The notes beneath the pieces are model-generated. The model was not told the DNA's origin. It did no database searches and was given only the letters and a program-made list of their open reading frames with translations. Below, piece after piece: positions 48,100 to 56,904 of a stretch of 64,000 nucleotides of DNA (within the stretch, counting starts at the first letter, position 1; each line of letters opens with the position of its first letter). This DNA is from Agrobacterium tumefaciens (GTDB taxonomy: Bacteria > Pseudomonadota > Alphaproteobacteria > Rhizobiales > Rhizobiaceae): NCBI RefSeq assembly GCF_013318015.2, contig NZ_CP115842.1, forward strand, positions 1,356,001-1,420,000, written 5' to 3'. The translations under genes and the position numbers were made by a program.

Positions 48100-48227
48100 G
48101 GGTGAAGTCCTTCCTGGAACATCGTTGATGGAAATGGCGTCAGGTCAAAAAGACTGCCGCCGCGGATCAATGCCGACGCTTACGAACTTTCGTTGCGGCA
48201 GCCGTAAACCCGATTGTCCGCCATTCA

Positions 48228-48252
48228 AACGCGCCGATGCCCGCTTGGTTCC
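48228..48252 (-). promoter_or_regulatory. EcfG-type promoter for the DUF883/holin-like operon
   Basis: On the minus strand GGAAC (48252-48248), 16 nt, then CGTT (48231-48228), a full match about 130 nt before the DUF883 start. It sits in the 299-nt divergent spacer shared with nspC. Confidence 0.7.
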
Positions 48253-48398
48253 GCGGCTTGGCGAGTTTTCTCCCGCGGATTTTGCGGCGGGGGCAATTTT
48301 CCGGGAATTCGGTGCCGGACATTTGTTTTCCTGTAACAAGCATCATATAAGGCCCATCATCCAGACGGACCTTGACTTCAATCAATATGTGAAACGCC

Positions 48399-49496
48399 AT
48401 GCTTCAGACGCCCTATTACCTCATCGACAAGACAAAACTTCTTCGCAACATGGAGAAGATTGCCTATGTGCGGGAAAAATCCGGCGCCAAGGCGCTTCTG
48501 GCGCTGAAGTGCTTTGCAACATGGTCCGTTTTCGATTTCATGTCGCAATATATGGACGGCACCACCTCGTCGTCGCTTTATGAAGTGCGTCTGGGCCGCG
48601 AGAAATTCAGTGGCGAAACCCACGCCTATTCCGTCGCTTATGCCGACTACGAAATCGACGAGGTGATTTCGAACGCGGACAAGATCATCTTCAATTCCAT
48701 CAGCCAGCTTGAGCGCTTTGCAGAAAAGGCATCCGGTATCACCCGGGGTCTGCGCCTCAATCCGCAGGTCAGCTCTTCGAGCTTCGATCTTGCCGATCCC
48801 GCACGTCCCTTCAGCCGTCTCGGCGAATGGGATGTCGCCAAGGTCGACAAGGTCATGGACCGGATTTCTGGATTCATGATCCACAACAATTGCGAAAACG
48901 GCGATTTTTCGTTGTTCGACCGCATGTTGACGCAGATCGAAGAGAAATTCGGATCGCTCCTGTCGCGTGCGGAATGGGTCAGCCTCGGCGGCGGCATCCA
49001 TTTTACCGGCGACAACTATCCGCTCGACCAGTTCTGCGATCGCCTGGCGGCCTTTTCGGAAAAATACGGCGTTCAGGTCTATCTTGAGCCCGGCGAAGCG
49101 TCGATCACCAAGAGCACGACGCTTGAAGTGACGGTTCTCGACACGCTGTTCAATGGCAAGAACCTCGCTATCGTCGACAGCTCCATCGAAGCGCATATGC
49201 TCGACCTCCTGATCTATCGCGAAACCGCCAAGGTTTTGCCGAACGAGGGCGAACATCCCTACATGGTCTGCGGCAAATCCTGCCTTGCGGGCGATATTTT
49301 CGGCGACTTCCGGTTCGACAAGGAGTTGAAGGTCGGTGATCGTATCTCCTTTGAGGATGCGGCCGGCTACACCATGGTCAAGAAGAACTGGTTCAATGGC
49401 GTGAAGATGCCGGCGATTGCCATCAAGGAACTCGACGGCAGCGTGCGTGCCGTTCGCGAATTCGACTTTGCCGATTTCGAGCAAAGCCTGTCTTAA
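48399..49496 (+). CDS. nspC: Carboxynorspermidine/carboxyspermidine decarboxylase
   Basis: The 365-aa PLP-dependent, alanine-racemase-fold decarboxylase has the lysine-bearing KALLALKCFATWSVF near residue 35-45, SLYEVRLGREKF, the glycine-rich WVSLGGGIHFTG and YLEPGEAS. It decarboxylates carboxyspermidine (or carboxynorspermidine) to the polyamine. Together with the synthase gene 59 nt downstream it forms the alternative spermidine pathway, reported in Agrobacterium tumefaciens in place of the S-adenosylmethionine route. The start has no strong ribosome site. Confidence 0.92.
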   Translation: MLQTPYYLIDKTKLLRNMEKIAYVREKSGAKALLALKCFATWSVFDFMSQYMDGTTSSSLYEVRLGREKFSGETHAYSVAYADYEIDEVISNADKIIFNSISQLERFAEKASGITRGLRLNPQVSSSSFDLADPARPFSRLGEWDVAKVDKVMDRISGFMIHNNCENGDFSLFDRMLTQIEEKFGSLLSRAEWVSLGGGIHFTGDNYPLDQFCDRLAAFSEKYGVQVYLEPGEASITKSTTLEVTVLDTLFNGKNLAIVDSSIEAHMLDLLIYRETAKVLPNEGEHPYMVCGKSCLAGDIFGDFRFDKELKVGDRISFEDAAGYTMVKKNWFNGVKMPAIAIKELDGSVRAVREFDFADFEQSLS

Positions 49497-49555
49497 ACCC
49501 TGTTTTAACATGAAACGAAGCTGATCCCTGCGGGGAAAAGGAGGCATCACCTGAA

Positions 49556-50794
49556 ATGAAGAAGAACGTTCTGATCATCGGCGCCGGTGGCGTAGCACAG
49601 GTCGTGGCGCATAAATGCGCCCAGAACAGCGATGTATTGGGAGACATTCATATTGCGTCACGGACTTTGGAAAAGTGCCGCAAGATTGTCGAGTCCGTAC
49701 GCGAAAAGAAGAGCCTCAAGACAGATGTGAAACTTGAGGCCCATGCGCTTGACGCGATGGATATCGAGGCGACGAAAGCCTTGATTACGAAAACCGGCGT
49801 AGAGATCGTCATCAACGTCGGTTCGGCTTTCGTCAACATGTCCGTTCTTCGTGCCTGCATGGACACGGGTGTTGCTTATATGGATACGGCGATCCACGAG
49901 GATCCCACCAAGATTTGCGAGGCGCCGCCGTGGTACGGAAACTACGAGTGGAAGCGCGCTGCCGAATGCAAGGAAAAGGGCGTAACGGCACTGCTCGGCG
50001 TCGGTTTCGATCCCGGCGTGGTCAATGCCTATGCCCGCCTTGCCAAGGATGAATATTTCGACAAGGTCAGCTCGGTCGATATCGTCGATATCAATGCCGG
50101 CAGCCATGGCCGCTGGTTCTCCACCAACTTCGATCCGGAAATCAACTTCCGCGAATTCACCGGTGTCGTCTATTCCTGGCAGAATGGCCAGTGGCAGACG
50201 AACCAGATGTTCGAGGTCGGCCAGGAATTCGATCTGCCGGTTGTCGGCAAGCAGAAGGCCTATATGACCGGCCATGACGAAGTGCATTCGCTATCCAAAA
50301 ACATGGATGGCGCCGATGTGCGCTTCTGGATGGGCTTCGGCGATCACTACATCAACGTCTTTACCGTGCTGAAGAACCTCGGTCTTCTCTCCGAAAAGCC
50401 GGTCAAGACTGCCGAAGGTCTGGAAGTCGTGCCGTTGAAGGTGGTCAAGGCCGTATTGCCGGATCCGTCTTCGCTTGCACCCGATTATGTCGGCAAGACC
50501 TGCATCGGCGATGTCGTCAAGGGCATCAAGGATGGCAAGGAACGCGAAGTCTTCATCTACAACGTGGCCGACCACAAGGAAGCCTACGAAGAAGTTGGAT
50601 CTCAGGGCATTTCCTACACCGCCGGCGTTCCTCCGGTCGCTGCCGCCATGCTGATTGCCACCGGCGAGTGGGATTTGAAGCAGATGGCCAATGTGGAAGA
50701 ACTGCCACCGCAGCCTTTCCTGAACCTTCTGAACAAGATCGGTCTTCCAAGCCGTATCAAGGACGAAAACGGCGACCGCGCCCTGACGTTCTGA
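49556..50794 (+). CDS. Carboxynorspermidine/carboxyspermidine synthase (saccharopine dehydrogenase family)
   Basis: The 412-aa protein starts KKNVLIIGAGGVAQVVAHKCA, the NADPH-binding motif of the saccharopine dehydrogenase family. VINVGSAFVNMSVLRACMDTGVAYMDTA and LLGVGFDPGVVNAYARLA follow, as in CASDH/LYS1-like proteins. It condenses putrescine (or diaminopropane) with aspartate semialdehyde and reduces the product; NspC then decarboxylates it. Aspartate semialdehyde connects it to the lysC-dependent pathway encoded 2.4 kb away, which may be coincidental. It is followed by a strong terminator. Confidence 0.92.
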   Translation: MKKNVLIIGAGGVAQVVAHKCAQNSDVLGDIHIASRTLEKCRKIVESVREKKSLKTDVKLEAHALDAMDIEATKALITKTGVEIVINVGSAFVNMSVLRACMDTGVAYMDTAIHEDPTKICEAPPWYGNYEWKRAAECKEKGVTALLGVGFDPGVVNAYARLAKDEYFDKVSSVDIVDINAGSHGRWFSTNFDPEINFREFTGVVYSWQNGQWQTNQMFEVGQEFDLPVVGKQKAYMTGHDEVHSLSKNMDGADVRFWMGFGDHYINVFTVLKNLGLLSEKPVKTAEGLEVVPLKVVKAVLPDPSSLAPDYVGKTCIGDVVKGIKDGKEREVFIYNVADHKEAYEEVGSQGISYTAGVPPVAAAMLIATGEWDLKQMANVEELPPQPFLNLLNKIGLPSRIKDENGDRALTF

Positions 50795-50808
50795 TCCATC
50801 AAGACAAT

Positions 50809-50835
50809 AAAAAGCCCCGCAAAAGCGGGGCTTTT
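50809..50835. terminator. Terminator after carboxynorspermidine synthase
   Basis: AAAAGCCCCGC-AAAA-GCGGGGCTTTTTTT is a canonical GC stem with T-run on the plus strand and A-run on the other side, so it can work in both directions. Confidence 0.88.
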
Positions 50836-50866
50836 TTTGTGATGAAGTTTGCCGGTTACTTGGCAT

Positions 50867-50890
50867 CATCCTCGGCCTTAAGCCGAGGAT
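50867..50890. repeat. Palindrome ATCCTCGGC-...-GCCGAGGAT, probable interspersed repeat
   Basis: The palindrome sits between the terminator and the end of the helicase gene. Similar CCTCGG...CCGAGG dyads recur in rhizobial intergenic regions, so this may be a copy of a dispersed palindromic element. I see no second clear copy in this window. Confidence 0.4.
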
Positions 50891-50915
50891 TTACCGCACG
50901 GTAATGACCCGCGCC

Positions 50916-52763
50916 TCAGCCCTTTGCCGGCTTCGGTCCGCGCTTTTCGAAAGGCCGGTCCTTCTTGCCTTCGAATTTGGGCTTGTCGCCGAAGGTCTTT
51001 TTCTTTTTCCAGGGCTTGTCGTCGCCCTTGCGGTCGTCGGCTGCGCCCCCAGCATTATTGGGTTTGTTGAACTTCCGCTGAGCCGTGGCCGGGCGGGTGT
51101 CCTCACGAACACTGCCAGTCATTTCCGGCTTGCCTTCCAGCGCCTTCAGACGAATGCCCTTTTCAAGCATCATGTCCTTGCCGATGGCGGAGGTGAAACG
51201 ATCGACGGCATCGGCCGCCAGTTCCACGAAGGTCTCCGTCTGCTGCATGCGGATGGCGCCGATATCCTGACGGGTGATCTTGCCGAAGCGGCAGAGCATG
51301 GGGATGAGCCAGCGGGGTTCGGCGCTCTGCTTGCGGCCCACCGAAAGCGAAAACCAAGCGCTGTCGGAAAAGTCGGAACGTTCGCGGCGCGGCGCGTCGT
51401 TTTCAGGGGTTTCGAAGCTGTCGCGGCGCGGTTTGCGGGTATTGTCCAGCGCGACTTCGGTGATGTCTTCCGGGGCGGAACGTCCGGCGTGGTAAAGGCG
51501 CACGAAGGCGGCTGCTACTTTTTCCGCGCCATGCTGCTCGAGCAGCTGCTTGACGAAATCACGCTCGTCATCGGCCACGGCCTCGGTGAGAGCCGGGTCG
51601 GCCAGGAGACGGGCGCCGTCGCGTTCAACGATCTCTTCGACCGAAGGCGGGCGAACCCATGCTGCGCTGACCTTGGCACCTTCCAGAAGGCGTTCGGCCT
51701 TGCGGCGCTGGTTGACAGGCACCACGATGGCGCTGACGCCCTTCTGCCCGGCGCGGCCGGTACGGCCGGAACGGTGGAGAAGCGTTTCCGAATTGGTCGG
51801 CAGGTCGGCATGGATAACCAGTTCGAGACCAGGCAGGTCGATGCCGCGTGCAGCAACGTCAGTCGCCACGCAAACCCGGGCGCGACCGTCACGCATTGCC
51901 TGAAGCGCATGCGTGCGTTCGTTCTGGGTCAGTTCGCCTGACAGAGCCACGACGGAAAAGCCGCGATTGTTCAGACGGGCCGTCAGATGGTTCACGGCCG
52001 CACGGGTGGAGCAGAAAACGATGGCGTTGCGGGCTTCGTAAAAGCGCAGCGCATTGATGATGGCGTTTTCGCGGTCGGAGCCGGTCACCAGCAAGGCGCG
52101 GTATTCGATGTCCACATGCTGCTTCTGTTCTGAGGCGGTGGCGATGCGAACGGCGTTCTTCTGGTAGCTTTCGGCAAGCTTGGCGATGCTGCGCGGAACG
52201 GTGGCCGAGAACATCAGCGTGCGGCGGTTATCCGGCGATTCTTCCAGAATGAATTCCAGATCTTCGCGGAAGCCGAGATCGAGCATCTCGTCGGCCTCGT
52301 CCAGTACCACGGCGCGTAGCGACGACAGATCGAGCGCGCCGCGCTTGATGTGGTCGCAGAGGCGGCCGGGGGTGCCGACGATAATATGCGCGCCGCGCTC
52401 CAGTGCGCGTCGTTCGCTGCGGATATCCATGCCGCCAACACAGGATGCGATCGATACGCCGGCGAATTCATAAAGCCATTCCAGCTCGCGCTTGACCTGC
52501 ATGGCCAGTTCGCGGGTTGGTGCAATGGCGAGTGCCAGCGGCGCGGAAGCCTGGCCGAAACGGGTGTTTTCCGACAGTAGCGTGGTCGCGAGCGCAATGC
52601 CGAAGGCAACTGTCTTGCCGGAGCCGGTCTGCGCGGAAACCAGCGCGTCCTTGTCGGCGAGTTCCGGCGAAAGCATGGCCTTCTGCACGGGGGTCAAATC
52701 TTTGTAGCCGCGTTTTTCCAACGCCTGCGCGATCGCCGGGGCGATACCCTGGGTGTCTGTCAT
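50916..52763 (-). CDS. DEAD-box ATP-dependent RNA helicase
   Basis: The 615-aa protein has helicase motifs in order: the Q-motif region (GYKDLTPVQKAML), I (AQTGSGKTVAFG), Ia (PTRELAMQ), Ib (TPGRL), II (VLDEADEMLDLGF), III (SAT), and the second domain with RGIDLPG and HRSGRTGRAG (VI). Residues about 470-545 form a DbpA-like RNA-binding domain (RFGKITRQDIGAIRMQQTETFVEL). A Lys/Pro/Asn-rich basic tail of about 60 residues ends KKRGPKPAKG-like. It remodels RNA, probably in ribosome assembly or cold adaptation (DeaD/DbpA-type). A 391-nt upstream gap may hold a long leader. Confidence 0.92.
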   Translation of the reverse strand: MTDTQGIAPAIAQALEKRGYKDLTPVQKAMLSPELADKDALVSAQTGSGKTVAFGIALATTLLSENTRFGQASAPLALAIAPTRELAMQVKRELEWLYEFAGVSIASCVGGMDIRSERRALERGAHIIVGTPGRLCDHIKRGALDLSSLRAVVLDEADEMLDLGFREDLEFILEESPDNRRTLMFSATVPRSIAKLAESYQKNAVRIATASEQKQHVDIEYRALLVTGSDRENAIINALRFYEARNAIVFCSTRAAVNHLTARLNNRGFSVVALSGELTQNERTHALQAMRDGRARVCVATDVAARGIDLPGLELVIHADLPTNSETLLHRSGRTGRAGQKGVSAIVVPVNQRRKAERLLEGAKVSAAWVRPPSVEEIVERDGARLLADPALTEAVADDERDFVKQLLEQHGAEKVAAAFVRLYHAGRSAPEDITEVALDNTRKPRRDSFETPENDAPRRERSDFSDSAWFSLSVGRKQSAEPRWLIPMLCRFGKITRQDIGAIRMQQTETFVELAADAVDRFTSAIGKDMMLEKGIRLKALEGKPEMTGSVREDTRPATAQRKFNKPNNAGGAADDRKGDDKPWKKKKTFGDKPKFEGKKDRPFEKRGPKPAKG

Positions 52764-53154
52764 CTACCGTCTTTCGGATATGAAGCTGCCTGCATCCGCC
52801 CGAAACCAATAGGTCCTAAAGTCTCCGGGGCAGCCGATGCAGGCCATTACGGCCATTTGGCCGGTTGCATTGCCGCGCTCCATACTGCGAATAGGCCCGT
52901 TTGTACAGTGCACTGCGGTACGCTCTTTCACAGCGCCGCATGCGGTCGCCCATTCCATCCCGACATCTTCTTTCGCCGGGGCTATAAAAAAAGGCGTACC
53001 GCATGGTTCATAAACGGCATTGCGTGCCCCCCGCCTTTTCGCTAAGAGACCCGCAACTTGAGGCTCTTTATCAAAAAAAGAGCCGACTGGGTTTGTTCTT
53101 GTCCGCACCTGAAAAAACGGCTGGCGGAAAAAAGGGATGGTACTGGTCAAGGCT
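52764..53154. other. 391-nt divergent spacer between helicase and lysC
   Basis: There is no supportable gene. A GGCC-rich dyad lies near 52845-52870. A hairpin GGCTCTTT-ATCAAAA-AAAGAGCC (53062-53084) lies about 70 nt before lysC. No lysine riboswitch pattern is recognised. Confidence 0.4.
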
Positions 53155-54432
53155 ATGGCTCGCATTGTCATGAAATTCGGCGGCACGTCCGTCGCGAACC
53201 TCGAACGCATTCACAATGTCGCACGGCATGTGAAACGCGAAGTGGATGCCGGCCATGAAGTGGCCGTGGTCGTTTCCGCCATGTCCGGTAAAACCAACGA
53301 GTTGGTGGACTGGGTGCAGAATGCTGCGAAGGTGGCCGGCGCCAACGCCGCCTCCTTTTACGATGCACGCGAATATGACGCGGTCGTTGCATCCGGCGAG
53401 CAGGTGACATCGGGTCTTCTGGCGATCACGCTGCAATCCATGGGCATCAATGCGCGCTCATGGCAGGGCTGGCAGATTCCGATCCGCACAGACAACGCAC
53501 ATGGTGCCGCCCGCATTCTCGAGATTGACGGTTCGGATATCGTTCACCGCATGGGCGAGGGCCAGGTTGCCGTTGTTGCCGGTTTCCAGGGCATCGGCCC
53601 GGATAACCGCATTGCGACGCTCGGTCGCGGCGGTTCGGACACATCAGCCGTTGCCATCGCCGCCGCCGTCAAGGCGGACCGTTGCGATATCTATACCGAT
53701 GTCGATGGCGTCTATACCACCGATCCGCGCATCGAGCCCAAGGCTCGCCGCATGAAGAAGATCGCTTTCGAGGAAATGCTCGAAATGGCGTCTCTCGGTG
53801 CGAAGGTTCTGCAGGTTCGCTCCGTCGAGCTTGCCATGGTACACAAGGTGCGCACCTTCGTTCGCTCCAGTTTCGAGGATCCCGATGCGCCGGGCATGGG
53901 CGACCTCATCAACCCGCCCGGTACTTTGATTTGTGACGAGGAAGAAATCGTGGAACAGGAAGTCGTAACCGGCATCGCCTATGCCAAGGATGAAGCACAG
54001 ATCTCGCTGCGCCGCGTGGCCGACCGTCCGGGCGTCTCTGCCGCGATCTTCGGGCCACTGGCCGAAGCGCATATCAATGTCGACATGATCGTGCAGAACA
54101 TCTCCGAAGATGGGTCGCGTACCGACATGACCTTCACCGTTCCTTATGGCGACGTTGCCAAGGCTCTGCGCGTTCTGGACGAGAACAAGGCCCAGATCGG
54201 CTTCGACGTTGCGCAGAACGAGACCGGCCTTGCCAAGGTTTCGGTCATCGGTATCGGCATGCGTAGCCATGCCGGCGTTGCTGCCAGCGCCTTCAAGGCG
54301 CTTGCCGAGAAGAACATCAACATCAAGGCCATCACCACCTCCGAGATCAAGATTTCGATCCTGATCGACGGTGCCTATGCCGAACTGGCCGTTCGCACTT
54401 TGCATTCTGCTTACGGTCTCGATAAGAACTAA
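53155..54432 (+). CDS. lysC: Aspartate kinase
   Basis: The 425-aa protein starts MARIVMKFGGTSVANLERI, with the KFGGTSVA kinase signature. It has VTSGLLAITLQSMG, RGGSDTSAVAIAAAVKADRCDIYTDVDGVYTTDPR and two C-terminal ACT domains for feedback control (VSAAIFGPLAEAHINVDMIVQN; SVIGIGMRSHAGVAASAFKAL). It phosphorylates aspartate, the first step to lysine, threonine, methionine and aspartate semialdehyde. The ATG at 53155 begins at the conserved core; an ATG six codons upstream (53137) follows an AAGGG stretch and cannot be excluded. Confidence 0.95.
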   Translation: MARIVMKFGGTSVANLERIHNVARHVKREVDAGHEVAVVVSAMSGKTNELVDWVQNAAKVAGANAASFYDAREYDAVVASGEQVTSGLLAITLQSMGINARSWQGWQIPIRTDNAHGAARILEIDGSDIVHRMGEGQVAVVAGFQGIGPDNRIATLGRGGSDTSAVAIAAAVKADRCDIYTDVDGVYTTDPRIEPKARRMKKIAFEEMLEMASLGAKVLQVRSVELAMVHKVRTFVRSSFEDPDAPGMGDLINPPGTLICDEEEIVEQEVVTGIAYAKDEAQISLRRVADRPGVSAAIFGPLAEAHINVDMIVQNISEDGSRTDMTFTVPYGDVAKALRVLDENKAQIGFDVAQNETGLAKVSVIGIGMRSHAGVAASAFKALAEKNINIKAITTSEIKISILIDGAYAELAVRTLHSAYGLDKN

Positions 54433-54501
54433 GTTCGAGACATCGGTTCCCGATGCTCCGATTCTTCGGGGTTGCGTTCTTCCGATGTGGCGTTTCATGA
54501 A

Positions 54502-54525
54502 AGCGTGTCCCTTGCGGGACGCGCT
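54502..54525 (+). terminator. Hairpin after lysC
   Basis: AGCGTGTCCC-TTGC-GGGACGCGCT pairs with one G-T wobble, 70 nt after the stop. Only a weak T-rich stretch follows further on, so it may act as an attenuator rather than a full terminator. Confidence 0.5.
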
Positions 54526-54608
54526 TCTCGCGCTATAAATTTTTTAAATGACGTTTTGATTCTCGAATATTATGACATTCGGATCGGAAGCGTCGGGGAG
54601 CAAACGCG

Positions 54609-56876
54609 ATGAGAGACCTTTCTGCAGGTCCGCGCGTCCTGCTAAAGCGGCTGCGCGAAATGATGGCGGAGCACCTTGAGCCGCAGGACCGTCTGGACCA
54701 GATCGTCCGTCAGATAGCCAGCAACATGGTGGCGGAGGTTTGCTCGGTCTACGTGCTGCGTTCCGACAGCGTGCTGGAGCTTTACGCTACCGAAGGTCTC
54801 AACAAGGATGCCGTGCATCTTGCCCAGCTGAAAATGGGGCAGGGTCTTGTCGGTACCATTGCCGCTTCCGCCCAACCTCTCAATCTTTCCGATGCGCAGG
54901 CGCATCCGGCTTTCCGCTATCTTCCTGAAACGGGTGAGGAAATTTATCATTCCTTCCTCGGCGTGCCGATTTTGCGCTCCGGTCGCACTCTTGGCGTTCT
55001 TGTGGTCCAGAACAAGGTCAGCCGAACATACCGGGAGGATGAAGTTGAAGCGCTCGAGACAACCGCGATGCTCATCGCTGAAATAGTGGCGAGCGGTGAA
55101 TTGAAAAAAATCACCCGCCCCGGTGTGGAGCTGGACCTGACGCGTGCCGTTTCCATTGATGGCGATGCTTATGGCGAAGGCATCGGTCTAGGTCATGTCG
55201 TGCTGCACGACCCCCGAATCGTTGTCACCAATCTGCTGAATGAGGATGCCGATACCGAAATCCTGCGTCTTGCCGACGCCATCGGTTCGCTGCGCCTGTC
55301 GATCGACGATATGTTGCAGCGCCGCGACGTCCCGACAGAAGGCGAGCATCGCGAGGTTCTTGAGACCTACCGCATGTTCGCCCACGATCAGGGCTGGGTG
55401 CGGCGTATGGAAGAAGCTATCCGCAACGGCCTAACGGCGGAAGCTGCGGTCGAGAAAGTGCAGAGCGACACAAAGGCGCGCATGATGCGCCTGACCGATC
55501 CCTATCTTCGCGAGCGCATGCATGATTTCGACGATCTCGCCAACCGGCTGCTGCGCCAGCTGATCGGTTTCGGCGGTCGAAGCCCCGAGCATGATTTTCC
55601 ACTGGACGCCATCGTTCTGGCGCGCGCCATGGGTGCCGCCGAATTGCTGGATTACCCGCGTGAGAAATTGCGCGGCCTGGTGCTCGAAGACGGTGCGGTG
55701 ACGAGCCACGTCGTCATCGTGGCGCGCGCCATGGGCATTCCGATCATCGGGCAGGCGACGGGCATCGTCGCCCTCGCTGAAAATAACGATCCCATCATCA
55801 TCGACGGCGATGACGGCCAGGTGCATTTGCGCCCGATGTCGGATTTGCAGCGCGCCTATGAGGAAAAGGTGCGCCTGCGTGCCAAGCGCCAGGAGCAGTT
55901 CCGCGCGCTTCGCAATGTCGAGCCGATCACCAAGGATGGCCAGAAGGTCAACCTCAAGATGAATGCGGGTCTTCTCGTAGACCTGCCGCAGCTCGAGGAA
56001 TCCGGCGCGGATGGCATCGGCCTGTTCCGCACCGAGCTGCAGTTCATGATCGCCTCCAACATGCCCAAGGGCGAGGAGCAGGAAGCGTTCTATAGGTCCG
56101 TCTTGCGGCAGGCCAAGGGCAAGAGCGTTACCTTCCGCACGCTGGATATTGGCGGCGACAAGGTCGTTTCCTATATGCGCGGCCAGGAAGAGGAAAACCC
56201 GGCGCTCGGCTGGCGGGCGATCCGCCTGTCGCTCGACCGCCCAGGTCTGATGCGCACGCAGATGCGCGCGCTTCTGCGTGCTGCCTCAGGTGCTGAACTA
56301 CGCATGATGTTGCCGATGGTGACGGAGGTTTCCGAAATCCGCGCCGCGCGCGATCTGCTTCAGAAGGAAGTGCAGCATCTTTCGAAATTCAGCCATGCGC
56401 TTCCGAAAAAGCTGCAATTTGGTGCGATGCTGGAAGTGCCTTCGCTGATGTGGCAGCTCGATGAGCTGATGCAGGAAGTGGATTTCGTCTCCGTCGGTTC
56501 GAACGACCTGTTCCAGTTTTCGATGGCGGTCGATCGCGGCAATGCAAGGGTTTCGGATCGTTTCGACAATCTTGGCAAGCCGTTCCTGCGCATTCTGCGT
56601 GATATCGTGCGCGCTGGCGAAAAGCACCACACCTCGGTCACGCTTTGCGGCGAAATGGCAAGCAAGCCACTTTCGGCCATGGCTTTGATCGGCCTTGGTT
56701 TCCGTTCGGTTTCCATGTCGCCGACGGCGATTGGTCCCGTCAAGGCCATGCTTCTCGGGCTTGATGCCGCGAGCCTTGCCGATGAGCTGAACGCTGCGCT
56801 CGACGATCATAATTCGCTGGAAAGCGCGCGCGAGGTGTTGTTACGCTTTGCTGCGACGCATTCCATTCCCATTTAA
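54609..56876 (+). CDS. ptsP: Phosphoenolpyruvate-protein phosphotransferase, nitrogen PTS enzyme I
   Basis: The 755-aa protein has an N-terminal GAF domain (about 20-160: RLDQIVRQIASNMVAEVCSVYVLR), then the HPr-binding/N-terminal EI domain, the phospho-histidine domain with GAVTSHVVIVARAMGIPIIG (H367), and the PEP-binding barrel (ADGIGLFRTELQFM; TFRTLDIGGDK; FVSVGSNDLFQFSMAVDR; LCGEMA). It moves phosphate from PEP to NPr as part of a regulatory PTS rather than for sugar uptake; the GAF domain senses nitrogen metabolites. In rhizobia it lies between lysC and prfA as here. Confidence 0.95.
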   Translation: MRDLSAGPRVLLKRLREMMAEHLEPQDRLDQIVRQIASNMVAEVCSVYVLRSDSVLELYATEGLNKDAVHLAQLKMGQGLVGTIAASAQPLNLSDAQAHPAFRYLPETGEEIYHSFLGVPILRSGRTLGVLVVQNKVSRTYREDEVEALETTAMLIAEIVASGELKKITRPGVELDLTRAVSIDGDAYGEGIGLGHVVLHDPRIVVTNLLNEDADTEILRLADAIGSLRLSIDDMLQRRDVPTEGEHREVLETYRMFAHDQGWVRRMEEAIRNGLTAEAAVEKVQSDTKARMMRLTDPYLRERMHDFDDLANRLLRQLIGFGGRSPEHDFPLDAIVLARAMGAAELLDYPREKLRGLVLEDGAVTSHVVIVARAMGIPIIGQATGIVALAENNDPIIIDGDDGQVHLRPMSDLQRAYEEKVRLRAKRQEQFRALRNVEPITKDGQKVNLKMNAGLLVDLPQLEESGADGIGLFRTELQFMIASNMPKGEEQEAFYRSVLRQAKGKSVTFRTLDIGGDKVVSYMRGQEEENPALGWRAIRLSLDRPGLMRTQMRALLRAASGAELRMMLPMVTEVSEIRAARDLLQKEVQHLSKFSHALPKKLQFGAMLEVPSLMWQLDELMQEVDFVSVGSNDLFQFSMAVDRGNARVSDRFDNLGKPFLRILRDIVRAGEKHHTSVTLCGEMASKPLSAMALIGLGFRSVSMSPTAIGPVKAMLLGLDAASLADELNAALDDHNSLESAREVLLRFAATHSIPI

Positions 56877-56904
56877 AAGACCTGTTTCATAATCGGAGTG
56901 ACTG

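Noticed and set aside
48167..48400. 77-codon minus-strand frame in the nspC upstream spacer
   Set aside because: It covers the EcfG promoter and overlaps the nspC start; no ribosome site or family likeness.
53062..53084. Hairpin before lysC considered as part of a lysine riboswitch
   Set aside because: Only one short stem is visible, with none of the conserved riboswitch core, which is also not typical of alphaproteobacterial lysC.
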